From Bacteroidetes bacterium RIFCSPLOWO2_12_FULL_35_15 (lineage in GTDB: Bacteria > Bacteroidota > Bacteroidia > 2-12-FULL-35-15), in contig MEPB01000045.1 in assembly GCA_001769385.1 (NCBI GenBank), forward strand, positions 1 to 64,000: a stretch of 64,000 bases of DNA, in the 5' to 3' direction. Made by a program: the position numbers and the translations under genes. Numbering within the stretch: position 1 is the stretch's first letter; every line of letters begins with the position of its first letter. Below the pieces are notes generated by a model. It had not been told where the DNA came from. It saw only the letters and a list, made by a program, of their open reading frames with translations, and did no database searches. Positions 1 to 7,443 of this stretch are shown here, one piece after another.

Positions 1-1
1 T

Positions 2-82
2 AAAGGAGAAGAAAAAATATTTGAACTCTTCCTCTATAATGCACTACTAACAAACAAAGTTAAACCAATTGCTACCTGTTAA
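2..82 (+). CDS. 3' end of an unidentified upstream gene (partial)
   Basis: An open frame enters from the left edge and stops with TAA at 80-82, giving 26 visible residues ending in KVKPIATC. It lies before the leader peptide and runs in the same direction. The fragment is too short to identify. It could also be a chance open frame. Confidence 0.25.
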   Translation, partial: KGEEKIFELFLYNALLTNKVKPIATC

Positions 83-131
83 TATGACATTGCCCTTTGG
101 AGGGGGCAGGGTGAGGTAAAAAAACAGAAAA

Positions 132-221
132 ATGAAATTAACTTTTAACTTAATAATGTGTATGTGTTTTATGTGTCTGCGAATGCGGAACGGTAGCACT
201 ATGCATTATTGTAAAAGATAA
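132..221 (+). CDS. Cysteine-rich leader peptide of the sulfite reductase operon
   Basis: This 29-codon frame starts with ATG after an A-rich stretch (aaaaaaacagaaaa), the usual Bacteroidota start context. Its centre reads MCMCFMCLRMR and its end MHYCKR, so it has Cys at residues 10, 12, 15 and 27 and Met at 1, 9, 11, 14, 18 and 24. All four Cys codons are TGT. The stop at 219-221 is followed 20 bases later by a perfect hairpin and U-run (242-276), and then by the sulfite reductase start at 306. Peptides like this act in cis: ribosome stalling at codons for the pathway's end product decides whether the downstream terminator forms. Function is inferred from composition, position and the alternative pairing of 185-193 with 247-255. 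A second Cys-rich leader with the same layout precedes cysC. Confidence 0.8.
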   Translation: MKLTFNLIMCMCFMCLRMRNGSTMHYCKR

Positions 222-241
222 ATCAATAAATAGCAAAATGT

Positions 242-276
242 AAAAGCCCTTCCGCAACTAGCGGAAGGGCTTTTTT
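242..276 (+). terminator. Intrinsic terminator acting as candidate attenuator
   Basis: A perfect 14-bp stem (242-255 with 261-274) closes a five-base loop AACTA and runs into six Ts. It lies between the Cys-rich leader frame and the sulfite reductase gene, so it would stop transcription before the first enzyme gene. Its 5' arm CCCTTCCGC (247-255) can instead pair with GCGGAACGG at 185-193 inside the leader frame, with one mismatch, giving a competing antiterminator. It could also be the plain terminator of an upstream gene, but the leader placed directly in front argues for attenuation. Confidence 0.82.
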
Positions 277-305
277 ATTAAACCAAAAAATATTAAACCA
301 AAATT

Positions 306-2417
306 ATGACAAATTTACTAGCAGGAATAAAAGATCCAAAAGAAGAAATAGATATTCTCGAACTGGATAAAAAAATAAAAGAATTCCGTAAAGGAACGTT
401 GAACGAAGACCGCTTTCGTTCATTTCGTTTGTCTCGAGGAGTTTATGGGCAGCGCCAACCTGGTGTTCAGATGATCCGATTCAAATTGCCATTTGGAAAA
501 ATTTCAAGCAAACAGTTGATCACCATTGCAGATGTTGCTGATGAATATTCGAATGGTAATTTACATTTAACCACTCGTCAGGATGTGCAAATTTATTTTG
601 TGAGTTTGGATAAAACCCCGGAATTATGGGCCAAATTAGAACAAGAGGATATTACCTTACGTGGTTCTTGCGGGAACACCGTTCGTAATATTACCGCTTC
701 CGCAATAGCCGGAATAGATCCAAAAGAATCTTTTGATGTTTCGCCTTATGCTCAGGAACTTTTCAAATATTTTTTACGAACACCATTTAGTCAGGAGCTT
801 GGGCGCAAATTTAAAATTGCATTTTCCTCTAATGATGATGATGATGCCTTCACATTTATGCACGATCTGGGCTTTATTCCCAAAGTAAAGATTGTGGAAG
901 GAAAAATTGTGAGAGGGTTTAAAGTTTTGATTGGTGGGGGTTTGGGCGCTCAGCCTTTTTTAGCAAAAACCGCTTCCGAATTTCTAGAGGAAGATCAGAT
1001 CATCCCATTTACAGAAGCCGTAATTCGTGTGTATGATCGTTATGGAGAGCGTTTCAACAGGCAGAGAGCACGTATCAAATATCTGGTAAATAAAATTGGA
1101 ATTGAGCAGTTATTAAAATATGTGGAAGAGGAACGTTTGGCAGTGACCATAAAAACAGTTGCTATTAACAGAGAATCGATTAGTATAAAACCAAATACTA
1201 AAAAAGTTTCCTACACTACATTTAAAATAAGTGATACCCAAAAATATAAAGATTGGTTAGCAACAAATGTTTTCGAGCAAAAGCAACAAGGTTTTTATGG
1301 AGTAAATATTAAACTGTTTTTAGGGAATTTGAATTCAGAAACAGCACGTTCCTTAGCTGATATAGTAAATAATTATGCTGCCGATGATATCCGTATTACC
1401 ATCAATCAGGGCTTTTTACTAAAGTTTGTTCCAAAGGCAGCGCTGCCTGCTTTATTTAGAACGTTAGATAAATTGGGTTTTGCAGAACCCGGTTTTAACA
1501 GTGTTGCCGATATAACATCTTGTCCGGGTACTGCCACCTGTGCACTAGGAATAACCAGCAGTACAGGAGTTGCTAAAGAGTTGGAGAAAGTTATCAAAGA
1601 AGAGTATCCCGAATTAATTTACAATTCAGATATCAAAATAAAAATTAGCGGATGCATGAACTCTTGTGGACAACATAGTTTGGCACAAATTGGTTTTCAC
1701 GGAAGTTCCATTAAAAACGGAACAGCAACAGTACCGGCTTTACAATTGGTTTTGGGAGGGGGAGTATTAGGAAATGGCGAAGGGAGAATTTCCGAAAAAA
1801 TAATTAAAGTGCCCAGCAAAAGAGCTCCAGCTGTTTTGCGAACATTGTTTGATGATTATGAAAAAAATTCAGAAAATGGAGAACTTTTTAATTCCTATTA
1901 TGATAAAAAAGGGAAGGATCATTTTTACCAGTTGCTAAAATCATTTGGAGAAACAAGTACACTTCAGGCTGATGAATACCTTGATTGGGGGCATACAGAA
2001 GAATTTAAAACCCAAATTGGTGTGGGCGAATGTGCAGGAGTATTGTTTGATCTGGTGGATACGTTGATTTTTGAAGCAGAAGAAAAGATCAATTGGGCGG
2101 AAAGTGCTTTCAGTGAAAACTTATTTGCAGATAGTATTTATCATAGTTATGCTGCCATCATTGGTATTGCAAAAGTGTTACTGATCGAGAAAAATATTTT
2201 TACAAATACACATATCGGCATCATCAATGATTTTGAAAAACACTTTGTGGTTACATCCGAAATATCGATTGAAGGAGCATTTAAAGATTTTGTTTTACAG
2301 ATAAATCAAAATGAACCAACTAGACAATTTGCCGACAAGTATTTAAAAGATTCAAAACAATTTTTAGAAAAAGCATTACAAATTCGTGAAATAAAATCAA
2401 AAATAATTAACAATTAA
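306..2417 (+). CDS. Siroheme-dependent sulfite (or nitrite) reductase with C-terminal HEPN-like domain
   Basis: This 703-residue protein has two ferredoxin-like half domains and siroheme/4Fe-4S repeats. The cluster ligands are visible as C406-x5-C412 (SCPGTATC) and C450-x3-C454 (GCMNSC). It would reduce sulfite to sulfide using low-potential electrons, in the cytoplasm. Sulfite is favoured over nitrite because cobA, the CysG-N fusion and cysH follow directly and cysCDN faces it. After the reductase fold (about residue 560) comes a mostly helical tail of about 130 residues, resembling the HEPN-like C-terminus often annotated on Bacteroidota homologues and absent from classical CysI. The start follows the attenuator by 30 bases. 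cobA begins 14 bases after the stop, so the two are cotranscribed. No flavoprotein partner (CysJ) lies nearby, which suggests ferredoxin as donor. Confidence 0.88.
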   Translation: MTNLLAGIKDPKEEIDILELDKKIKEFRKGTLNEDRFRSFRLSRGVYGQRQPGVQMIRFKLPFGKISSKQLITIADVADEYSNGNLHLTTRQDVQIYFVSLDKTPELWAKLEQEDITLRGSCGNTVRNITASAIAGIDPKESFDVSPYAQELFKYFLRTPFSQELGRKFKIAFSSNDDDDAFTFMHDLGFIPKVKIVEGKIVRGFKVLIGGGLGAQPFLAKTASEFLEEDQIIPFTEAVIRVYDRYGERFNRQRARIKYLVNKIGIEQLLKYVEEERLAVTIKTVAINRESISIKPNTKKVSYTTFKISDTQKYKDWLATNVFEQKQQGFYGVNIKLFLGNLNSETARSLADIVNNYAADDIRITINQGFLLKFVPKAALPALFRTLDKLGFAEPGFNSVADITSCPGTATCALGITSSTGVAKELEKVIKEEYPELIYNSDIKIKISGCMNSCGQHSLAQIGFHGSSIKNGTATVPALQLVLGGGVLGNGEGRISEKIIKVPSKRAPAVLRTLFDDYEKNSENGELFNSYYDKKGKDHFYQLLKSFGETSTLQADEYLDWGHTEEFKTQIGVGECAGVLFDLVDTLIFEAEEKINWAESAFSENLFADSIYHSYAAIIGIAKVLLIEKNIFTNTHIGIINDFEKHFVVTSEISIEGAFKDFVLQINQNEPTRQFADKYLKDSKQFLEKALQIREIKSKIINN

Positions 2418-2431
2418 AATTCAAATTAAAA

Positions 2432-3208
2432 ATGAAAACAGAAACAAGGAAAAAAACAAAACTAACATTGGTCGGGGCAGGCCCTGGCGATGTGGATCTG
2501 ATCACTGTAAAAGGAGTAGAAGCAATAGGCTCTGCAGATGTGATATTGTACGATGCATTGGTAAATAAGGAATTATTGAAATATGCTCCTTATGATGCAT
2601 TAAAAATTTATGTAGGAAAACGTAAGGACAAACATACTTTTACGCAAGATGAAATAAACTCATTAATTGTGGAGTCTGCTTTTTCGCACGGGCATGTTGT
2701 TCGTTTAAAAGGAGGCGATGCATTTGTGTTTGGTCGGGGCTATGAAGAATTGTCTTATGCTGAATCATTGGGTATCGAAACCGTCATTGTTCCCGGAATA
2801 TCAAGTTCCATTGCGGTTCCGGAACTTCAGGGAATCCCGGTAACAAATCGTGGAACAAGTGAAAGTTTTTGGGTAATTACCGGCACCACTAGTAATGGAA
2901 AATTGTCATCTGATATTGAACTTGCTGCAAAATCAACCGCAACTGTAGTTATATTAATGGGCTTGAATAAGTTGAATGAAATTGTCGGAATTTATAAAAA
3001 GCAAAATAAACAAAACAGTGCTGTTGCGGTTATTCAGAACGGATCGTTGCCAAGTGAGAATAGTGCAATCGGGACTATTGAAACAATAGGAGAAATAGTT
3101 CGTGAAGAAAAAATTGGCGCCCCTGCAATTATTGTTATTGGGGATGTGGTTAAATTGCATCCATATTTTTCAGAGAGTTTAATAAATTCGAGCTACGTAA
3201 CCAATTAA
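2432..3208 (+). CDS. cobA: Uroporphyrinogen-III C-methyltransferase
   Basis: SUMT methylates uroporphyrinogen III twice with SAM to give precorrin-2, the first committed step to siroheme. The 258 residues match a stand-alone SUMT. GAGPGD at residues 15-20 opens the first Rossmann-like domain, GGDAFVFGRG is at 94-103 and VPGISS at 120-125, all family signatures. It sits between the siroheme enzyme and the CysG-N fusion, so the operon makes the cofactor of its own reductase. No other cobalamin genes are nearby, which supports siroheme as the end product. The intergenic gap of 62 bases to the next gene shows no terminator. Confidence 0.93.
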   Translation: MKTETRKKTKLTLVGAGPGDVDLITVKGVEAIGSADVILYDALVNKELLKYAPYDALKIYVGKRKDKHTFTQDEINSLIVESAFSHGHVVRLKGGDAFVFGRGYEELSYAESLGIETVIVPGISSSIAVPELQGIPVTNRGTSESFWVITGTTSNGKLSSDIELAAKSTATVVILMGLNKLNEIVGIYKKQNKQNSAVAVIQNGSLPSENSAIGTIETIGEIVREEKIGAPAIIVIGDVVKLHPYFSESLINSSYVTN

Positions 3209-3270
3209 AATCATAATTTTGATACTTAAATCAAGGGTATATTTGAAAAATATAAGAAGCCCGGAAGCTT

Positions 3271-4797
3271 ATGCCACTATCAACTAATACAAATCAAACA
3301 ATTACAGCAGAAAACCAACTGTTCCCTGTCTTTTTAAAGATGGACCAGCTGCATGTATTAATTGTTGGAGGCGGAACAATTGGGTTGGAAAAAGTTTCTG
3401 CAATTCTGAATAACAGTCCGAAAACAAAAATTACGCTTGTTGCTTTAACCATTAAACCTGAAATTGTTGGCTTTCAAAAGCAGTTTAGCAACCTTACAAT
3501 TGAACGTAAAGCATTTGCGTTAAGCGATTTGGATGGAAAGGATTTGGTAATTGCTGCAACCGGAGACAGGTCAGTTAGTGAACAAATTCGAAAAGAAGCA
3601 ACAGCTAGAAAATTATTAATAAATGTTGCTGACACACCTGATCTATGTGATTTTTATTTGGGTTCTATTGTGAAAAAAGGAAACTTGAAAATTGCAATTT
3701 CTACGAATGGGAAATCACCCACATTAGCTAAACGAGTGAAGGAAGTTTTAAATGAAAGTATCCCTGAAGATATAAACCATGGTATAGAGAATTTGAACAA
3801 ACTTCGCACACATTTAAAAGGTGATTTTGCAACAAAAGTGAAGTTGTTAAATAAAGTAACAGATGTATTTCTTGACAAAAAGGAAAATGCGAAATCGGCT
3901 TTTTACAAGCGCATTTTTTGGATGACCATCTATTCATTATCTGTGATAGGAGTAATGTTGTTTGGTCATTTGCTGTTTACACTTATTCCGCTAACTACAA
4001 TTAGTGATTACTTTTCAGGCTTAGCAACAAGTTTAGATTCTTCCGTTTTATTGTATATGTTATGTGGTTTTGTTGCTCAAATGATTGATGGAGCATTAGG
4101 CATGGCTTATGGAGTGAGTGTAACAACTTTTTTAATGAGTTTGGGAATACCTGCAATTACACCGGCTGTGGCAAGTGCGAGTATGCATGCTTCTGAAATA
4201 TTTACAACCGGAACATCCTCACTTGTTTATATGCGATATAAAAATGTAAACAATAAATTATTCCGGACACTTTTAATTCCGGGTGCTTTGGGAGCAATAG
4301 CAGGTGCATTTACTATATCCTATGTGAGTAAAGATTATGTGAATATTATCAAACCATTTGTTTCGTTATATACATTTACTTTGGGAATTTTGATTGTAAG
4401 AAAAGCATTGAACCTTCATATAAAAACAAGAAGCAGGATCAAAAAAATTAAACCAGTCGCTTTATTAGGTGGTTTTCTGGATTCTGTGGGTGGAGGTGGA
4501 TGGGGGCCAATTGTTACTACTACATTAATTGCTGGAGGAAGAAACATGCGGTATGCGGTAGGTTCATCACATGTTGCTAAATTTTTTGTTGCACTTATTA
4601 GTACCATTACTTTTATTGCAGTGATTGGCTTACATCATTGGCAGGTAATTTTTGGTTTGGTGATCGGTAGCATGATCGCAGCGCCATTATCCATTTATTT
4701 ATCCTTTAAAATTTCAAATAAATGGGGTTTAATATTGGTAGGTTTTTTAGTAATTATTTTAAGTTTAAGAACAATAACTTTTACGTTTATCAAATAG
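3271..4797 (+). CDS. Precorrin-2 dehydrogenase (CysG-N type) fused to a TauE/SafE permease
   Basis: The first 200 or so residues are a siroheme synthase N-terminal domain: NAD-binding GGGTIG at 33-38 and the segment NVADTPDLCDFYLGSI with the conserved Asp. This part would oxidise precorrin-2 to sirohydrochlorin and perhaps insert iron. From about residue 214 to the end there are about eight membrane segments of the TauE/SafE (TSUP) family, a group linked to export or import of sulfite, sulfonates and other sulfur anions. The protein therefore joins a cytosolic cofactor enzyme to a membrane transporter in 508 residues. Transport direction cannot be read from sequence. No CysPUWA, CysZ or SulP gene is visible, so it may be the sulfate entry route or a sulfite safety valve. 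No frameshift or internal stop suggests a recent accidental fusion. Confidence 0.85.
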   Translation: MPLSTNTNQTITAENQLFPVFLKMDQLHVLIVGGGTIGLEKVSAILNNSPKTKITLVALTIKPEIVGFQKQFSNLTIERKAFALSDLDGKDLVIAATGDRSVSEQIRKEATARKLLINVADTPDLCDFYLGSIVKKGNLKIAISTNGKSPTLAKRVKEVLNESIPEDINHGIENLNKLRTHLKGDFATKVKLLNKVTDVFLDKKENAKSAFYKRIFWMTIYSLSVIGVMLFGHLLFTLIPLTTISDYFSGLATSLDSSVLLYMLCGFVAQMIDGALGMAYGVSVTTFLMSLGIPAITPAVASASMHASEIFTTGTSSLVYMRYKNVNNKLFRTLLIPGALGAIAGAFTISYVSKDYVNIIKPFVSLYTFTLGILIVRKALNLHIKTRSRIKKIKPVALLGGFLDSVGGGGWGPIVTTTLIAGGRNMRYAVGSSHVAKFFVALISTITFIAVIGLHHWQVIFGLVIGSMIAAPLSIYLSFKISNKWGLILVGFLVIILSLRTITFTFIK

Positions 4798-4810
4798 CTA
4801 ACAAGGCTTT

Positions 4811-4836
4811 TTAACCACATAGAAACATAGTTTTAA
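4811..4836 (+). repeat. Left inverted repeat of the GxxExxY cassette
   Basis: The sequence ttaaccacatagaaacatag and the following T/A run are repeated as reverse complement at 5261-5286, just after the GxxExxY gene. The pair brackets that gene exactly and its A-tail forms the start region of the gene. Confidence 0.8.
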
Positions 4837-4841
4837 AAAAA

Positions 4842-5261
4842 TTGAAATCCATAACACAGAAATATTTAGACGAGTTGACTTATGAAGTTGTTGGTTCAGC
4901 CATTGAGGTTCACAAAGTAATGGGAAGAGGATTGCTGGAAAGTGTTTATCATAAATGTTTAAAAGAGGAGTTATTACATAGAAAAATAAATTTTTTGACA
5001 GAGATGAAAATTCCGGTGCTTTATAAGAATAAAGAGTTGGAAATAGATTTTAGGTGCGATTTGTTTATCGAACAATGTTTGGTTGTCGAAATAAAATCAG
5101 TTCACGAAATGTCTACTGCGTTTGAAGCGCAGCTTCTAACCTATATGAAACTATTAAAATCTCCTAAAGGTATTTTGATAAACTTTAATTGTTCCAATAT
5201 TTTTAAGCAAGGACAAAAAACTTATATAAACCAGTATTTTAACCTATTACCAGAAGAATAA
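4842..5261 (+). CDS. GxxExxY family protein
   Basis: This 139-residue protein carries VVGSAIEVHKVMGRGLLESVYHKCL-type family features: GRGLLESVY near residue 29 is the GxxExxY motif, and the middle EIDFRCDLFIEQCLVVEIKS resembles the acidic/Lys core of PD-(D/E)XK nuclease-like folds. The family is widespread in Bacteroidota; its biochemical role is not established. The frame begins with TTG at 4842 directly after the left repeat; no better ATG lies upstream. It interrupts the run from the siroheme fusion to cysH, in the same direction, and the inverted repeats on both sides suggest that it arrived as a unit. It is not expected to take part in sulfur metabolism. Confidence 0.82.
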   Translation: MKSITQKYLDELTYEVVGSAIEVHKVMGRGLLESVYHKCLKEELLHRKINFLTEMKIPVLYKNKELEIDFRCDLFIEQCLVVEIKSVHEMSTAFEAQLLTYMKLLKSPKGILINFNCSNIFKQGQKTYINQYFNLLPEE

Positions 5262-5286
5262 AAAAACTATGTTTCTATGTGGTTTA
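5261..5286 (-). repeat. Right inverted repeat of the GxxExxY cassette
   Basis: This is the reverse complement of 4811-4836 with one extra A in the central AAACC stretch. It overlaps the last base of the GxxExxY stop codon and lies 27 bases before cysH. Confidence 0.8.
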
Positions 5287-5312
5287 ATAAAAAATATTTC
5301 AAAAACCAATAA

Positions 5313-5960
5313 ATGAATTTAGATAATTTAAATAAAAAATATTTGTTGTTAAATCCGGAACAACGTATTCAGGAGCTTTACAGCGACTTTAGTAAAGTGT
5401 TGTTTACTTCGTCATTTGGAACTACATCTGTTTTTTTATTGCATCTTTTTCATAAAATAAAACCGGACGAAACAATTTATTTTCTGGATACTACTTATCA
5501 TTTTAATGAAACAATTGTTTATAAAGAGCATTTGACAAAACTTCTGAATTTAAAAGTAATAGATATCAAACCGGAAGAATGGAAAAATAAATTTACACAA
5601 CAAGATAAAACCTGGAACACAGATCCTGACTTATGTTGTTCTATCAACAAAGTGGAGCCGATCGATAAATTAAAATCGAATTTTGAAGTTTGGGTTTCCG
5701 GATTAATGTCATCGCAAAACAAGCACCGTGGAAAATTAAAAGTGTTCGAGCAAAAAGATGATATTATAAAATTTTATCCTCTGATCGATCTTACTGAAAA
5801 AGAAGTACTCAACTATATCAAAGAGCATAAACTGCCGGAACATCCTTTGCTATCACAGGGATATAATTCGGTAGGTTGTTTTCATTGTACGGTAGCCGGT
5901 AAAGGCCGAAGCGGACGATGGGTCAATAAATCAAAAACAGAGTGCGGACTCCATTTGTAA
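5313..5960 (+). CDS. cysH: Phosphoadenylyl/adenylyl-sulfate reductase
   Basis: The enzyme reduces activated sulfate to sulfite with thioredoxin or a similar donor. A PP-loop-like N-terminus (FTSSFGTTSVFLLHL) binds the nucleotide. The Cys pair C108-C109 and C189-x2-C192 are the four ligands of a [4Fe-4S] cluster, which marks the APS-reductase type. The C-terminal ECGLHL contains the catalytic Cys (C211). At 215 residues it is a normal bacterial CysH. Cluster-containing enzymes often use APS, sometimes also PAPS; a CysC kinase and a CysQ phosphatase in this window would fit PAPS use. It is the last sulfate-reduction gene of the plus-strand cluster and is followed by a repeat-rich gap before homoserine dehydrogenase. 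Confidence 0.92.
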   Translation: MNLDNLNKKYLLLNPEQRIQELYSDFSKVLFTSSFGTTSVFLLHLFHKIKPDETIYFLDTTYHFNETIVYKEHLTKLLNLKVIDIKPEEWKNKFTQQDKTWNTDPDLCCSINKVEPIDKLKSNFEVWVSGLMSSQNKHRGKLKVFEQKDDIIKFYPLIDLTEKEVLNYIKEHKLPEHPLLSQGYNSVGCFHCTVAGKGRSGRWVNKSKTECGLHL

Positions 5961-6035
5961 TCTACGAATAAAAATCTACGAATTACTAATCTACGAATTA
6001 CTAATCTACGAACTACTAATCTACGAACTACGAAT
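5958..6035 (+). repeat. Imperfect 15-bp tandem repeat
   Basis: Five degenerate copies of a unit close to attactaatctacga run from the cysH stop codon onward. A single related unit (tctacgaat) is also found near 61130, after sufB. The array is noncoding and of unknown role; it is too degenerate and lacks spacers, so it is not a CRISPR. Confidence 0.7.
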
Positions 6036-6043
6036 ATATGCGA

Positions 6044-6120
6044 ACCTGCCTGCGGTAGGCAGGTGTACGAAACGAACTGTATTAAAAACTTTGCGTCTTT
6101 GCGCCTTGGCGGCAAAAATT
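6044..6120. repeat. Extragenic palindrome plus GxxExxY-type repeat remnant
   Basis: An 8-bp inverted repeat ACCTGCCT/AGGCAGGT (6044-6051, 6057-6064) is followed at about 6087-6112 by a segment containing tttgcgtctttgcgcc. Segments of this kind recur between genes in Bacteroidota and resemble repeats seen beside GxxExxY genes. Here no GxxExxY frame remains, so it may be a scar. Confidence 0.5.
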
Positions 6121-6183
6121 AAGTTGGCAAGAATCTCCTCATTTAAACGTAGCTAAAAATAATTTAATCGAAAAACAAAAAAA

Positions 6184-7392
6184 ATGAAAAATAAAAATAT
6201 AACAATAGGATTATTTGGCTTTGGCTGTGTTGGCCAGGGACTTTACGATGTGTTAAATCATTCGCAAGGATTGAAAGCAACCATCGAAAAAATATGTGTA
6301 AAAGACAGAAAGAAAAAAAGAAAAATTGATGCAACCTTTTTTACGTTCGATAAAGAAGAAATATTAAAGCGCGACAATTTAAATGTGATCGTGGAGCTCA
6401 TTGATGATGCAGACGAAGCTTTGAAAATAGTGCGACAAGCCATGAATAATGGCGTAAATGTGGTTACAGCGAACAAAAAAATGCTTGCAGAAAACTTCAA
6501 AGAGCTCTATGAATTGCAAATAAAAAATAATGTTGCTTTGATCTATGAAGGTTCTGCGGGAGGAAGTATTCCCATTATTCGTAATCTCGAAGAGTATTAT
6601 GATAATGAATTATTGAGCAGTGTAAAAGGTATTTTAAATGGAACCTGTAATTACATTTTAACTCGCATGGAGTTGGAAAATAAAGATTATTCAGAAGTGT
6701 TGAAAGATGCTCAGTCAAGTGGTTTTGCGGAAAGTGATCCTTGGTTGGATGTTGCGGGGTTTGATACAAAATTTAAAACATTGTTACTTACAATACATGC
6801 ATTTGGGGTGGTGTTATTGCCTGATGATATTTTTAATTCCGGAATTCAAAACGTTAGTTATGACGATATTTTGTATGCGAAACAAAGAGGATTAAGGATT
6901 AAAATGTTGGGTGTTTCGTTTAAATCGGGAGATAAATTTAGGGTATATTGTCTTCCACATTTTGTTGACAGAGACAGTGAATTGAATAATGTTTTTTATG
7001 AATATAATGCAGTGGAAGTAGAAGGTGCATATTCCTGTAAACAGACATTTGTTGGAAAAGGAGCGGGTAGTCATCCTACAGGAAGTGCTGTATTATCTGA
7101 TATTTCAGCCTTAACGTATGATTATAAATACGGATATAAGAAATTAAGAAAAGTATTGAATGGAAATCAAAACATTGAAGATGGAGTGAAGTTAATTGAG
7201 TATGACTTTTCAATTAAATTATATATTCGTTTTCAAGACAGAGATGAATTAAAAGATCTCGAAATTTTATCGATTGAAGAAGAGTATAAATCAGCAAACA
7301 CCAATTACATTATTGCGAATGTAAATTTCAAATCGCTTTTTAATATTTATAATAAACGGGAGAATAAACTATTTATCTGTGCAGTTAATTAA
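6184..7392 (+). CDS. hom: Homoserine dehydrogenase
   Basis: The enzyme reduces aspartate semialdehyde to homoserine, the branch point to threonine and methionine. NAD(P)-binding GFGCVGQGL is at residues 12-20, VTANKKML carries the conserved Lys, and the segment from GSAGGSIPIIRNL to ILNGTCNYILTRM is the catalytic domain signature. At 402 residues it is the monofunctional form without an aspartokinase domain; the last 60 residues are too short to call an ACT domain with confidence. Its place beside the sulfide-producing genes suggests supply of the carbon skeleton for O-acyl-homoserine sulfhydrylation. It may not share the cysH transcript because 223 bases of repeats intervene. Confidence 0.93.
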   Translation: MKNKNITIGLFGFGCVGQGLYDVLNHSQGLKATIEKICVKDRKKKRKIDATFFTFDKEEILKRDNLNVIVELIDDADEALKIVRQAMNNGVNVVTANKKMLAENFKELYELQIKNNVALIYEGSAGGSIPIIRNLEEYYDNELLSSVKGILNGTCNYILTRMELENKDYSEVLKDAQSSGFAESDPWLDVAGFDTKFKTLLLTIHAFGVVLLPDDIFNSGIQNVSYDDILYAKQRGLRIKMLGVSFKSGDKFRVYCLPHFVDRDSELNNVFYEYNAVEVEGAYSCKQTFVGKGAGSHPTGSAVLSDISALTYDYKYGYKKLRKVLNGNQNIEDGVKLIEYDFSIKLYIRFQDRDELKDLEILSIEEEYKSANTNYIIANVNFKSLFNIYNKRENKLFICAVN

Positions 7393-7443
7393 TGTTAAAT
7401 CATTTTAAAAATGATTTGTCGAAGCTCGCGATGAATCATTTTT

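Noticed and set aside
132-276. SAM riboswitch in front of the sulfur operon
   Set aside because: No SAM-I or SAM-II consensus helices are visible; the Cys-rich frame and hairpin explain the leader better.
5958-6035. Possible CRISPR array
   Set aside because: The units are 15 bases, tandem and degenerate, with no unique spacers and no cas genes nearby.
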